A stretch of 64,000 nt of DNA. It comes from Tianweitania sediminis (GTDB taxonomy: Bacteria; Pseudomonadota; Alphaproteobacteria; Rhizobiales; Rhizobiaceae). Shown piece by piece: positions 39,888 through 49,930 of this stretch. A program made the translations under genes and the position numbers. Under the pieces are notes generated by a model, which was not told the DNA's origin, ran no database searches, and worked only from the letters and a program-made list of their open reading frames with translations. Every line of letters begins with the position of its first letter. The stretch's first letter is position 1. The stretch covers positions 665,151 to 729,150 of the forward strand of contig NZ_JAGIYY010000002.1 in NCBI RefSeq assembly GCF_017813335.1, read 5' to 3'.

Positions 39888-40787
39888 TCATGCGGGATGA
39901 CGGGGCGCAAGTGCTGCCCGGCGACGGCGGTGTTCGGTCAGTTGCCAACCGGAATGCGCAACCAGCGTCGTGATCAGGATGGCACCCCCCAGCAAGCTCG
40001 CGCCGGTAGGCACTTCCGCAAAGATCAGCCAGACCCAGATCGGCGCCAGCACCGTTTCCAGGAGGTAGAACATCGCGACCTCGGGTCCCGACAGGTATTT
40101 CGGCGCGTTCGCAAGACAAAAAAATGCAATCGGGATCACAAGCAGGCCATCGAGCATGATCCACTGCGGCGCTTCCACCACGAAGCCGACGCGCGTCACC
40201 ATGACAATGGCGACGCAAAGTGCGGGCACAACCGCCATCAGGGACGCAAGGCCCATGTCGCGTCCGCTCGCCCGACTGATCGTGATGGCGGCCGCGATCA
40301 AGAAGGCCGAACACAAGGCAAGCGCGTTGCCGAGCAGGTTTCCCGTGCCGATGCCGGCATGAACGATGATCAGGACACCCGTGATCATCAGCCCGATGGC
40401 GCCAAGGGTGACGGGACGCGGGCGCTCGCGCAGGAAGATCCACGACAAGAGCGCGGCAAAGGCCGTGTTGAAGGCGAGAATGAAAACGAGGTCGGCCGTT
40501 GTCGTGTAGAAAACGGCCAACAGGAAACACATGGAAGAAACGGAATAAAGCCCTGCGACGACCAAGCCGATCTTGCCCGGGATGAGTGGCGGCAGCTTGA
40601 AACCGAGCAGGCGAAGCACCGACCAGACGCTCAGCGTCGCGATCAGCGTCATGCTGGTGCGGATCAGCAGGGCGGTCCAGCTGTTGGCTCCGCCGAGCTT
40701 AAGCAGCGGGATGTCAATCGTGAGAATAAGGCCGCCGACGGCGGCAAGAAGCAGGCCGCGTGTGTGCGGCGACAGCGATCGAAGCAT
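39888..40787 (-). CDS. EamA-family (DMT) transporter
   Basis: A 299-residue membrane protein with ten predicted helices in two five-helix EamA repeats; the second begins near GDMGLASLMAVVPAL. Likely a metabolite exporter; the substrate is unknown. GGAGG lies 7 bases before ATG 40787. It follows bpt on the same strand with a 36-base gap. Confidence 0.82.
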   Translation of the reverse strand: MLRSLSPHTRGLLLAAVGGLILTIDIPLLKLGGANSWTALLIRTSMTLIATLSVWSVLRLLGFKLPPLIPGKIGLVVAGLYSVSSMCFLLAVFYTTTADLVFILAFNTAFAALLSWIFLRERPRPVTLGAIGLMITGVLIIVHAGIGTGNLLGNALALCSAFLIAAAITISRASGRDMGLASLMAVVPALCVAIVMVTRVGFVVEAPQWIMLDGLLVIPIAFFCLANAPKYLSGPEVAMFYLLETVLAPIWVWLIFAEVPTGASLLGGAILITTLVAHSGWQLTEHRRRRAALAPRHPA

Positions 40788-40823
40788 GGAGTTCCTCCGG
40801 AAGGCGCGAGACGCGGATCGGCT

Positions 40824-41594
40824 TCAGCCGCCTTGTCGCACCGCTTCCTCGGAGAAGCGCTCCCACCCCTTGGGGCCAAGGTGCTCTTGGGGCAGAAAGC
40901 GCACCTTATAGGCCATCTTGCGCGAGCCGTTGACCCAATAGCCGAGATAGATGTGTGGCAAGCCGTAGGATCGGGCGCGGGCGATATGATCAAGGATCAT
41001 AAAGGTGCCGAGCGAGCGATCGTCGAGGTCCGGATCGAAAAACGAATAAACCATCGACAAGCCGTCGCCCATGCGGTCGCAAAGCGAAACCGCCACGAGG
41101 TCGCCCACGCCCCGTCCGGTTATGAACGTGTCGGGTCCGCGGCGGCGATACTCGATGATCTTGGTTTCCACATGCGTGTCCTCGACCATCATCGCGTAAT
41201 CAAGGACGCTCATGTCGAGCATGCCGCCACGCTTGTGCCGCGCATCGAGGTAGCGGCGAAACAGGGCGTACTGCTCCGTGGTGGGTTCCGCATCATGCAT
41301 GACACCGACGAGATCGGCGTTGCGCGCCTGAACACGCTTCATGTTGCGCGTCGGCTTGAACTCGTTCACGAGCACCCGCGTCGAGACGCAGGCCCGGCAG
41401 CTTTCGCACGCCGGCCGATACGCGATGTTCTGCGAGCGGCGGAATCCGCCCTGCGTCAAAAGATCGTTAAGGTCCTTGGCGCGAGTCCCAATAAGATGGG
41501 TGAAGACCTTCCGCTCGAACTGCCCTTCTAGGTAGGGGCACGCCGTTGGTGCGGTCAGAAAGAACTGTGGCGCGGAGGCCTGATGGTGAGTCAT
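40824..41594 (-). CDS. bpt: aspartate/glutamate leucyltransferase Bpt
   Basis: A 256-residue bacterial protein transferase of the N-degron pathway, attaching Leu from Leu-tRNA to N-terminal Asp or Glu. The N-terminal cysteine cluster CPYL and CESCRAC and the GNAT-like C-terminal domain ([18 protein letters not shown]) are characteristic. Length matches the family (about 250). An inverted repeat precedes it. Confidence 0.92.
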   Translation of the reverse strand: MTHHQASAPQFFLTAPTACPYLEGQFERKVFTHLIGTRAKDLNDLLTQGGFRRSQNIAYRPACESCRACVSTRVLVNEFKPTRNMKRVQARNADLVGVMHDAEPTTEQYALFRRYLDARHKRGGMLDMSVLDYAMMVEDTHVETKIIEYRRRGPDTFITGRGVGDLVAVSLCDRMGDGLSMVYSFFDPDLDDRSLGTFMILDHIARARSYGLPHIYLGYWVNGSRKMAYKVRFLPQEHLGPKGWERFSEEAVRQGG

Positions 41595-41638
41595 TGAGCC
41601 CGAATGACTGGACGCGGTTCACTGTACCTTGGCCTCAT

Positions 41639-41678
41639 GGCCGCAAAGGTCAACTCACAAGAATTGAACCTTGCGGCC
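41639..41678. other. inverted repeat between the RDD gene and bpt
   Basis: GGCCGCAAAGGT (41639-41650) pairs with ACCTTGCGGCC (41668-41678) with one bulged A and a 17-base loop. There is no T tract. It could be a Rho-linked terminator hairpin or a leader structure of bpt. Confidence 0.4.
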
Positions 41679-41688
41679 GAAGCAAGTT

Positions 41689-42168
41689 TCAGCGATCGGC
41701 GCGGATCACGACGGTGCCCAGGAGAAGATCGTGCAGTGTCCGCTTGCGGTCGGCAAACAGGGTCACGAGCAGGATCAGCGGCGTCAGGAGGCCGTTGGCC
41801 ACCCAAAACAGCACAGAGTGGAGAACAGCAAGCGTTCCTTCGACGCGGCCGCCATCCAGCCGCTCAAGCCGCAAGGACATCGCGCGCATGCCCCAGGTCG
41901 CCTGACGGGCGGAGCCGAGGGTGGTGTATACGTAGACGATCGCAACGATCGGCCCGAGCACGCCGAAAAGAACCCAGCCCAGCCCAAGCGTAATCACCCC
42001 AAGCAGGGCGACGATGATGCTGACGGGAACAAGCAGCAAGCCGACGATCAGGTAGTCAATGCAGAAGGCGAGAACCCGGCGCGAGCGCACCCCGTCATAA
42101 AGGCGTGCCTCATCCAGGCTGCCCTGGAGGCCAGGGGTTACGTCTGAATAAGTGTTGCTGCGCATCAT
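41689..42168 (-). CDS. RDD family membrane protein
   Basis: A 159-residue protein with three predicted helices and the RDD signature: Arg in SRRVLAFCIDYLIV, with the conserved Asp in CIDYL and a later basic-acidic pair DRKRTLHDLLLG. The function of the family is unsettled (ion or solute transport proposed). Two tandem ATGs; the second (42165) has the better spacing from GAGGA. Confidence 0.82.
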   Translation of the reverse strand: MMRSNTYSDVTPGLQGSLDEARLYDGVRSRRVLAFCIDYLIVGLLLVPVSIIVALLGVITLGLGWVLFGVLGPIVAIVYVYTTLGSARQATWGMRAMSLRLERLDGGRVEGTLAVLHSVLFWVANGLLTPLILLVTLFADRKRTLHDLLLGTVVIRADR

Positions 42169-42239
42169 AATCCTCGAGTTCTTTGCCTGGGGATTCCTTC
42201 GAGATGGCTATTCCAGCGCGAGATTCAAGCGGATGGGCG

Positions 42240-42599
42240 TCAAGCCCGTGCGCGCGGCAGAAGCGCGGCGAGCCCGATCGCGATCCACCCGAAGATCATC
42301 ATCGTGCCACCTGTTGGTGCCGCAAGAGGAAAAAGGCGGTCCATTCCGAAATGCCGGGCGATGAGATCTCCCGCAAAAAGGGTGAGTCCTGCGAACAGCA
42401 GCCAGGCTGAAAGCCGCATCGGCTTGCCGACTTCCACCAAACCAACGGCCAGAATCGCTGGCGAATGCATCAAAAGAAAGGAAGCAGCGGTACCCAGCGA
42501 ACCGCCGCCCGCATGCGCGGCGATGGCAGAAAAAACAACCCCGGCGGCGCCGCTCAGCGCAGCGGCCACGCATAACGGACGACTGATCGTGCCCGTCAT
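42240..42599 (-). CDS. DUF423 family membrane protein
   Basis: A 119-residue protein with four predicted helices, matching the small DUF423 (YgdD) family: GAAGVVFSAIAAHA near the start and HSPAILAVGL in helix two, GGTMMIFGW near the end. The function is unknown. The ATG overlaps the hemB stop (TGATG), so it is translationally coupled to hemB. Confidence 0.8.
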   Translation of the reverse strand: MTGTISRPLCVAAALSGAAGVVFSAIAAHAGGGSLGTAASFLLMHSPAILAVGLVEVGKPMRLSAWLLFAGLTLFAGDLIARHFGMDRLFPLAAPTGGTMMIFGWIAIGLAALLPRARA

Positions 42600-43630
42600 C
42601 ACGCGTTCAGGATTTCCGCAACATCGGGCGCGAAATAGGTGAGAATGCCGTCACAGCCGGCGCGCTTGAAGGAAAGGAGGCTTTCCAGCATCGCCCGCTC
42701 GCCGTCGATCCAACCATTCGCGGCTGCTGCCTTGATCATGGAGAATTCCCCCGACACCTGGTAGGCGAACGTCGGCACCGCAAAGGTTTCCTTCAGCCGA
42801 TGGATGATGTCGAGATAGGGCAAGCCCGGCTTCACCATCAGCATGTCCGCGCCTTCGAGCATGTCCTGCTCGGCTTCGCGCACGGCTTCGTCGCTGTTGG
42901 CGGGATCGAGGTAATAGGTCTTCTTGTCCCCCTTCAAGAGGCCGCTGGTGCCGATCGCTTCCCGGTAAGGGCCGTAGAAGGCGGACGAGAACTTGGTGGC
43001 GTAGGACATGATCGCCACGTCCTGGAACCCTTCGGAGTCCAGCGCCTCGCGGATAGCGCCGATGCGCCCGTCCATCATGTCTGAGGGCGCAATGATATCC
43101 GCGCCGGCTTGCGCTTGCGCCACCGCCGCCGCTACGACCTGATCCACGGTTTCATCGTTCACGATGATGCCGTCGCGCAGAATGCCGTCATGGCCATGGT
43201 CAGTGAACGGATCGAGTGCCGCGTCGGTGATGACGCCGATCTCCGGCACCGCATCCTTGATGGCGCGGGTTCCGCGATTGATGAGGTTGTCGGGGTGCGA
43301 GGCATGGGAGCCGATCTGGTCACGCAGCGCGAGATCGACATAAGGAAAGGTCGCAATGGCCGGAATGCCCAGCGATGCCGCCCTGCGGGCTTCCTGGGCA
43401 GCAAGATCCGGAGACAAGCGAAACACGCCCGGCATGGCGGGCAGGGGTTCGCGCTTGTTCACGCCGTCCACCAGGAAAATGGGCCAGATCAGGTCATGCA
43501 CGGTCAGGCGGGTTTCCTGAACCAGGCGGCGCGACCAATCGGCCTTGCGCATGCGGCGCAGCCGGCGACTGCTGGTGATTTCGTCGACGCTTCGGCCGTG
43601 GCGAGCCGCTTCGCGGGTGATCCTGTCCAT
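42599..43630 (-). CDS. hemB: delta-aminolevulinic acid dehydratase (porphobilinogen synthase)
   Basis: A 343-residue enzyme condensing two 5-aminolevulinate into porphobilinogen for haem and cobalamin. Schiff-base lysines are in YATKFSSAFYGP and MLMVKPGLPYLD; the metal/allosteric site DALDPFTDHGHDG lacks the cysteine triad of zinc-type enzymes, so it should be a Mg-dependent form. ATG 43630 follows AGAGG at 7 bases; the frame is open well upstream but that part is antisense to the next gene. Confidence 0.95.
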   Translation of the reverse strand: MDRITREAARHGRSVDEITSSRRLRRMRKADWSRRLVQETRLTVHDLIWPIFLVDGVNKREPLPAMPGVFRLSPDLAAQEARRAASLGIPAIATFPYVDLALRDQIGSHASHPDNLINRGTRAIKDAVPEIGVITDAALDPFTDHGHDGILRDGIIVNDETVDQVVAAAVAQAQAGADIIAPSDMMDGRIGAIREALDSEGFQDVAIMSYATKFSSAFYGPYREAIGTSGLLKGDKKTYYLDPANSDEAVREAEQDMLEGADMLMVKPGLPYLDIIHRLKETFAVPTFAYQVSGEFSMIKAAAANGWIDGERAMLESLLSFKRAGCDGILTYFAPDVAEILNA

Positions 43631-43757
43631 CACGCACCTCTTTGCAGCGGCCGTCCTATCACGATGCGTGGCCCTGCACAAAGCAAGTGCGCTGCGGCAT
43701 TGACGCAAGCGGGTTCGGTTCGTAAGCCCGCTAAAGCATGTCCGGGGAGTGACGACG

Positions 43758-44810
43758 ATGAAGGTTGATTTCGGCGGCGGCGAGGAAATCGCTTTTGAAC
43801 GCATCGGCAGGGCAGGCGTGGTTACGCTGACGCGCAGCAAGGCTTTGAACGCGCTCACCCACGGCATGGTCAAGGCGCTTGCGGCGGCTTTGACGGACTG
43901 GGCGCGCGATCCGGAAGTGGAAGTCGTTGTCGTGAAAGCGGAAGGCCGCGCCTTTTCGGCCGGTGGCGACATCCTGGATGTTTACCGACGCGGCAAGGCC
44001 GGCGAGCACCCAGTGGAGTTTTTTGCCGACGAGTACCGGCTGAACATCCAGATCCAGACCTACGAAAAACCCTACATCTCCTTGATCGACGGCATCGTCA
44101 TGGGCGGAGGCGTCGGGATCTCCTTTCACGGATCGCATCGCGTCATCAGCGAAAACGCCCTTTTCGCCATGCCGGAAGTGGGCATCGGCTTTTTCCCCGA
44201 TGTCGGCGGCAGTCATTTTCTGCCGAAGATCGCCGGCTGCTTTGGCCGCTTTCTGGCTTTAACCGGCGATCGCGTCCGCGCCGGTGACATCATGGCATCC
44301 GGCATGGGCACCAATTTCGTAGCTTCCGCCGACCAGCCGTTGCTGCTGGAGGAACTCGCCGCAAGCGGCAATGCTCGCGCCTCGCTCGCCAAGTTCTCTG
44401 CAACGCCGCCAGAACGCGAAGTCGATGACGGAGCCCTGCACACGATCAGCCGGCTCTTTTCCGTCGATACCCTGGCCGAGGTCGTGGATGGTCTGGAAAA
44501 AGCAGCTGCTCATGATGAGTTTGCGGCAAAGACGCTCGAAACCATGCGTAAGCGCTCGCCGACCAGCCTGCACGTCACCTTCCGGCAGTTGCTCGACGGC
44601 GAAATGCTTTCCATGGCTGAATGCATGCGCATGGAGTACCGAATTCTCAATCGGATGCTGCAGGGCCATGATTTCTACGAGGGCATCCGCGCAGCCCTGA
44701 TCGACAAGGGCTCCACCCCTTCATGGCAGCCGGGCGACATTGCTGCGGTCTCGGAAGCGGAAGTTGATGCCTACTTCGCTCCGCTGGGCGACAAGGAACT
44801 CGAGGTGTGA
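43758..44810 (+). CDS. 3-hydroxyisobutyryl-CoA hydrolase (enoyl-CoA hydratase superfamily)
   Basis: A 350-residue crotonase-fold protein. The oxyanion-hole motifs are AFSAGGDILDVY and MGGGVGISFHGSHRV, and PEVGIGFFPDVGGSHFLP is the marker of the hydrolase (HIBCH) branch in valine breakdown. Length fits HIBCH rather than the shorter hydratases. GTG 43749 lies directly against GGGGAG, while ATG 43758 is 8 bases from it, so 43758 is used. It overlaps the next gene as GTGA. Confidence 0.87.
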   Translation: MKVDFGGGEEIAFERIGRAGVVTLTRSKALNALTHGMVKALAAALTDWARDPEVEVVVVKAEGRAFSAGGDILDVYRRGKAGEHPVEFFADEYRLNIQIQTYEKPYISLIDGIVMGGGVGISFHGSHRVISENALFAMPEVGIGFFPDVGGSHFLPKIAGCFGRFLALTGDRVRAGDIMASGMGTNFVASADQPLLLEELAASGNARASLAKFSATPPEREVDDGALHTISRLFSVDTLAEVVDGLEKAAAHDEFAAKTLETMRKRSPTSLHVTFRQLLDGEMLSMAECMRMEYRILNRMLQGHDFYEGIRAALIDKGSTPSWQPGDIAAVSEAEVDAYFAPLGDKELEV

Positions 44811-45229
44811 GCCGCCAGCCGGCCGGGGTTCCGCTGGCTGCACCGCCGACTTTGGCTGAAACGCTGCAAGTGTGGTTGAGCCGGATCGTCGCGGCCTACT
44901 GCCTGCTTTTCGGCGTTCTGTACTGGATCAGGCTGGTGGGTCTCCATGACGGGCTCACCTGGCGCTTCGACACGATGCCCGTGTATTGGCAGGCGGTAAG
45001 TGCATCGCTTGCCGTCTTCTTCCCCTTTGCCGCCATTGGCCTATGGATGCTTGCATCCTGGGGTGGCGTTGTTTGGGCAATCTGCGCAATTACCGAAACA
45101 GTAATGTTTGTTGGTTTTCCAGAATTGTTTGGAAACCGCATTACAGCGGTGTGGGCGCATTTGCTGGTTGCCATCATCTATATCGCGCTGCGTCTGGTTA
45201 TTTATTTCCAAACCAAACCGAAGACGTAA
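44807..45229 (+). CDS. four-helix membrane protein (DUF6163-like)
   Basis: A 140-residue protein with four predicted membrane helices (about 24-42, 58-76, 80-98 and 110-132). GTG start overlapping the preceding stop. It occupies the place just before ldtR that a DUF6163-family protein holds in other Rhizobiales, from memory. Function unknown; linkage hints at the cell envelope. Confidence 0.65.
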   Translation: MSRQPAGVPLAAPPTLAETLQVWLSRIVAAYCLLFGVLYWIRLVGLHDGLTWRFDTMPVYWQAVSASLAVFFPFAAIGLWMLASWGGVVWAICAITETVMFVGFPELFGNRITAVWAHLLVAIIYIALRLVIYFQTKPKT

Positions 45230-45372
45230 GTGTCCATTAAGCCTCTTGGAAACTGGGCCTTGGAAAGCTCTGGTTAAGCTTGGCGTTTAAGTCGAATTTT
45301 AGGTGCGACGGCTATGGTCGTGTCCAAGGTGAGACAAACAAAATCACCAGGCGTCAAACGAGAGGCAATACC

Positions 45373-45888
45373 ATGAACAACGCGCGACAGGCTGCAAAGC
45401 CCGCACCGGCACAGGATGACCGCCGTGAAGCCATCCGCTCGCTTTACCTTGAAGCCCTCCAGCTGGTGGAGCGTCTGCACCGCCGCCTTCTGGACGTCAT
45501 CAAGGACGAGTTCGACCGCAACGGCCGCAGCGACATCAATGCGATCCAGGCTCTGCTGCTGTTCAACATCGGCAATGCTGAATTGACAGCCGGTGAACTC
45601 CGCTCCCGCGGCTACTATCTCGGCTCCAACGTGTCCTACAACCTGAAGAAGCTGGTTGATCTCGGCTTCATCAATCACCAGCGCTCGCGCATCGATCGCC
45701 GTTCGGTCCGCGTCAGCCTGACGCCGAAGGGGCAGGAGATCGAGAAGATCGTTGCCGGTCTTTACGAGCGCCACATCGGGTCGATCGAAGCCGTTGGCGG
45801 CATCAACCACGACGAGTTTCACCAGATGAACAAGTCCCTGCAGCGCCTCGACCGCTTCTGGAACGACACCATCGCTTACCGCATGTAA
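45373..45888 (+). CDS. ldtR: MarR-family transcriptional regulator LdtR
   Basis: A 171-residue winged-helix regulator. The recognition helix region is AGELRSRGYYLGSNVSYNLKK and the wing HQRSRIDRRSVRVSL. LdtR controls L,D-transpeptidase genes and osmotic-stress tolerance in Sinorhizobium and Liberibacter. The target gene follows it here. ATG 45373 has AGAGG at 7 bases. The 143-base upstream gap probably contains its promoter. A strong hairpin lies 18 bases after the stop. Confidence 0.9.
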   Translation: MNNARQAAKPAPAQDDRREAIRSLYLEALQLVERLHRRLLDVIKDEFDRNGRSDINAIQALLLFNIGNAELTAGELRSRGYYLGSNVSYNLKKLVDLGFINHQRSRIDRRSVRVSLTPKGQEIEKIVAGLYERHIGSIEAVGGINHDEFHQMNKSLQRLDRFWNDTIAYRM

Positions 45889-45906
45889 TCCGCCCTTTTC
45901 CCTGCA

Positions 45907-45948
45907 GCAGTTGCGGCGCTCCGGCTGACCTCCGGGCGCCGCAACTGC
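45907..45948 (+). terminator. strong hairpin after ldtR
   Basis: GCAGTTGCGGCG (45907-45918) is a perfect complement of CGCCGCAACTGC (45937-45948). No T tract follows, so it may be a 3' stabiliser or Rho-associated stop rather than a classic terminator. The remaining 200 bases to the transpeptidase start hold no gene; a TAGATT box at 46105 could be part of its promoter. Confidence 0.5.
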
Positions 45949-46159
45949 GTTCGGGATGTCACACCTTGCGGTCGATCCGCTACGATCTGACCGAGATGAA
46001 GCTTCCGCCAGGTGAGGGGCCACGCTGCGGCCATAATCCGGTGACAGGCGGTAAGAAGCAGGACGCGCGTCGACGCTGGTTGCAACTTGTTAAGCCTGTC
46101 GACCTAGATTTGCGCGACGCCTGACTGTTCCGAGTGCTTGCTGACAGCGTGGATAAAGA

Positions 46160-47416
46160 ATGAACACGAGCCGCCGCCACTTTCTGACCGTTGCCAGTGC
46201 CTTTGCTGGCACCGCCCTTGCCGCTCCTGCCTTCGCGCAGGATATTCTGGGCGATGTTTTCAGCTCCACCCGCCGTGGCAGCTGGGGCGACCAGTTCGAC
46301 GCGCGCGCCGCCGGCGGCGAAGAGGTGATGTCGAACATCCCGATCTACAGCGCGGAAACCCTGATGTATACGCAGGCTGCGATCGGGCAGTATCAGAACA
46401 TCGTCGCGCAGGGCGGCTGGGGGCAGGTGCCATCCGGCAAGAAGCTGCAACTGGGCAGCGTTGATGGCGACGTGGAAGCCCTCCGCCGCCGTTTGATGAT
46501 CTCGGGGGATCTGTCGCAGCGTGCCGGCATGTCGCCGGCCTTCGATACCTATGTCGACGCGGCCTTGAAGCGCTTCCAGCGCCGCCACGGTCTGCCGGCC
46601 GATGGCGTGACCGGCAAATACACCTATGCGGCCATGAACGTGTCGGCGCAGGTGCGCCTTGGCCAGTTGCAAACGAACCTCAACCGGCTGAACGAGCGCA
46701 TGGGCGCCTACCAGACGCCTCGCTACGTCATGGTCAACATTCCGGCGGCCCAGATCGAGGCGGTGGAAAACGGCCGCGTCGTTTCGCGTCACACGGCGGT
46801 GGTTGGAAAAATCGACCGGCAAACCCCGATCATCGACTCGGCGATCAACGAAGTTATCGTCAATCCTTACTGGAACGCGCCCGAGTCGATCGTCCGCAAG
46901 GACATCATTCCGCTGATGCGCAAGAACCCGAATTACCTGCGCGACAACAACATCCGCATCTTGGCCGGCGATGGCTCGGAAATCGATCCGATGACGATCG
47001 ACTGGTCCACCGAAGATGCAGCCAAGCTGCGCTTCCGCCAGGATCCGGGCAAGATCAACGCGATGGCTTCGGTGAAGATCAACTTCCCCAACAGCCACGC
47101 GACCTACATGCACGACACGCCGCAGCAGAGCCTTTTCAACAACCTGATGCGCTTCGACTCATCAGGCTGCGTTCGCGTCCAGAACGTGCGCGATCTCGTG
47201 ACGTGGCTTTTGCGCGACACGCAGGGCTGGAACCGCCAGCGCTTCGAGGACACGATCCGCTCCGGCCAGAACACGCCTGTTCAGCTGGCAGTGCCTGTTC
47301 CGGTTCACTTCTCCTATGTTTCGGCCTGGTCGACGGGCGATGGCGTGTCGCACTTCCGCGACGACATCTACGCACTGGATGGCAGCCAGGAACTGCAGCT
47401 TTCGCAGGCTCTCTGA
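46160..47416 (+). CDS. ldtP: L,D-transpeptidase with peptidoglycan-binding domain
   Basis: A 418-residue exported protein. It has a twin-arginine-like N-terminus (SRRHFLTVA) and a signal ending APAFA. A peptidoglycan-binding helical domain lies at about 98-160 (AALKRFQRRHGLPADGVTG). The YkuD catalytic domain is at about 185-360, with HDTP and Cys337 in SSGCVR. It makes 3-3 crosslinks or attaches proteins to peptidoglycan. Position after ldtR matches the ldtR-ldtP pair studied in Liberibacter and Sinorhizobium. Ends at a clear intrinsic terminator. Confidence 0.88.
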   Translation: MNTSRRHFLTVASAFAGTALAAPAFAQDILGDVFSSTRRGSWGDQFDARAAGGEEVMSNIPIYSAETLMYTQAAIGQYQNIVAQGGWGQVPSGKKLQLGSVDGDVEALRRRLMISGDLSQRAGMSPAFDTYVDAALKRFQRRHGLPADGVTGKYTYAAMNVSAQVRLGQLQTNLNRLNERMGAYQTPRYVMVNIPAAQIEAVENGRVVSRHTAVVGKIDRQTPIIDSAINEVIVNPYWNAPESIVRKDIIPLMRKNPNYLRDNNIRILAGDGSEIDPMTIDWSTEDAAKLRFRQDPGKINAMASVKINFPNSHATYMHDTPQQSLFNNLMRFDSSGCVRVQNVRDLVTWLLRDTQGWNRQRFEDTIRSGQNTPVQLAVPVPVHFSYVSAWSTGDGVSHFRDDIYALDGSQELQLSQAL

Positions 47417-47439
47417 GCCTATCGCACTTCTCCTGGGAA

Positions 47440-47464
47440 GGGCCGCCTTGTGCGGCCCTTTTTT
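47440..47464 (+). terminator. intrinsic terminator after the L,D-transpeptidase gene
   Basis: GGGCCGC (47440-47446) pairs with GCGGCCC (47452-47458) around CTTGT, followed by six T residues. Confidence 0.92.
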
Positions 47465-47472
47465 GCATTCTC

Positions 47473-47931
47473 TCAGCGGTTCTGGCCCTGCTCGAGATCG
47501 GCGATCAGGCCCTTCATCTCGGCAATTTCGGAGACCTGCGTTTCCGCAATGCTGTTGGCGAGGTCCTGCACCCGGGGATCGCTGAGGTTGGCCCGCCTGC
47601 TGGTCATGATGGCGATCGAATGGTGCGGGATCATCGCCTTCATGTAGGCGACGTCCTCGACGGTCGCCTGGCTCCGCACGAGGTAAAGTGAACCGGCAAA
47701 CGCTCCGACGGCTGCAACAAGGATCGCGATGTTTGCGGACCGGTTCTCATACATGCTCCACATGTAGCCCATCATGATGATTGCCATCACGGCGCCCATC
47801 ACCAGCGCCATGTAGGCCCGGGTTTCACTGAAAAACACATGATCGAGCTGGTAGGTGTTCAGGTACATCAGGCCAAACATCACCACTGTTGAGGTGGCGA
47901 TCATGGCGGCAAACCGTGCATAAGGCGGCAT
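47473..47931 (-). CDS. DUF305 domain membrane protein
   Basis: A 152-residue protein with three predicted helices in the first 85 residues and a C-terminal DUF305 four-helix part carrying YMKAMIPHHSIAIMTSRRA. The His pair and Met-rich helices are the family mark, sometimes linked to copper handling. GGAG lies 7 bases before ATG 47931. Convergent with the transpeptidase gene. Confidence 0.82.
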   Translation of the reverse strand: MPPYARFAAMIATSTVVMFGLMYLNTYQLDHVFFSETRAYMALVMGAVMAIIMMGYMWSMYENRSANIAILVAAVGAFAGSLYLVRSQATVEDVAYMKAMIPHHSIAIMTSRRANLSDPRVQDLANSIAETQVSEIAEMKGLIADLEQGQNR

Positions 47932-48124
47932 TGGGAACTCCGCTTCTGGTGTTGAGGTTCAAACCCAATTGTAAACTTGCCGGCATGGTTCCGCGACGAG
48001 CGCTCGTTGAGCGGCAGTTTGTCGGAAACGCGCTAGAAAAATCCGCCCCCGGCTCGTGGCGGATAACTGGGAGATGTGATAGTGCGCCGCAACTTCCCAT
48101 CCGATATCGTTCGAGGATCCTGCG

Positions 48125-49420
<1,296 letters not shown>

Positions 49421-49453
49421 GGGGAGCGCCAGTTCCCCCGAAGCGGAAGTCTC

Positions 49454-49927
49454 ATGCGCTGCCCATATTGCCAATCCGAAGACACGCAGGTGAAGGATTC
49501 CCGCCCCGCTGAAGACGGGGCGGCAATCCGCCGCCGTCGTGTTTGTCCGGACTGTGGCGGCCGCTTCACCACCTTCGAGCGCGTGCAGCTTCGCGACCTG
49601 ATGGTGATCAAGAAGTCTGGCCGCAAGGTGCCGTTCGACCGCGACAAGCTGATGCGATCCTTCGACATTGCCTTGCGCAAGCGCAACGTGGAGCCGGATC
49701 GCATTGAGCGAGCCGTCACGGGGATCGTCCGCCAGCTCGAAAGCTCGGGGGAAAGCGAAATCGGCGCTGGTGAGATCGGTCGCCTGGTGATGGAAGCGCT
49801 GAAGGCACTGGACGACGTCGCCTATGTCCGCTTTGCCTCGGTTTACCGCAATTTCCGAGAAGCGCGCGATTTTCACGGCGTTTTGGACGAGTTGAGCATC
49901 GAGGACGAGGCGGAAAACAGGTCTTAG
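49454..49927 (+). CDS. nrdR: transcriptional repressor NrdR
   Basis: A 157-residue regulator of ribonucleotide reductase genes. N-terminal zinc ribbon [18 protein letters not shown] and [12 protein letters not shown], then an ATP-cone (about 49-139) that senses dATP/ATP. Full length, 33 bases after glyA, a common neighbour in alphaproteobacteria. Confidence 0.95.
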   Translation: MRCPYCQSEDTQVKDSRPAEDGAAIRRRRVCPDCGGRFTTFERVQLRDLMVIKKSGRKVPFDRDKLMRSFDIALRKRNVEPDRIERAVTGIVRQLESSGESEIGAGEIGRLVMEALKALDDVAYVRFASVYRNFREARDFHGVLDELSIEDEAENRS

Positions 49928-49930
49928 CAC

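Noticed and set aside
39762..41531. 589-codon open frame on the + strand
   Set aside because: Antisense to the EamA and bpt genes, which have clear motifs; the product is a charged, domain-free sequence.
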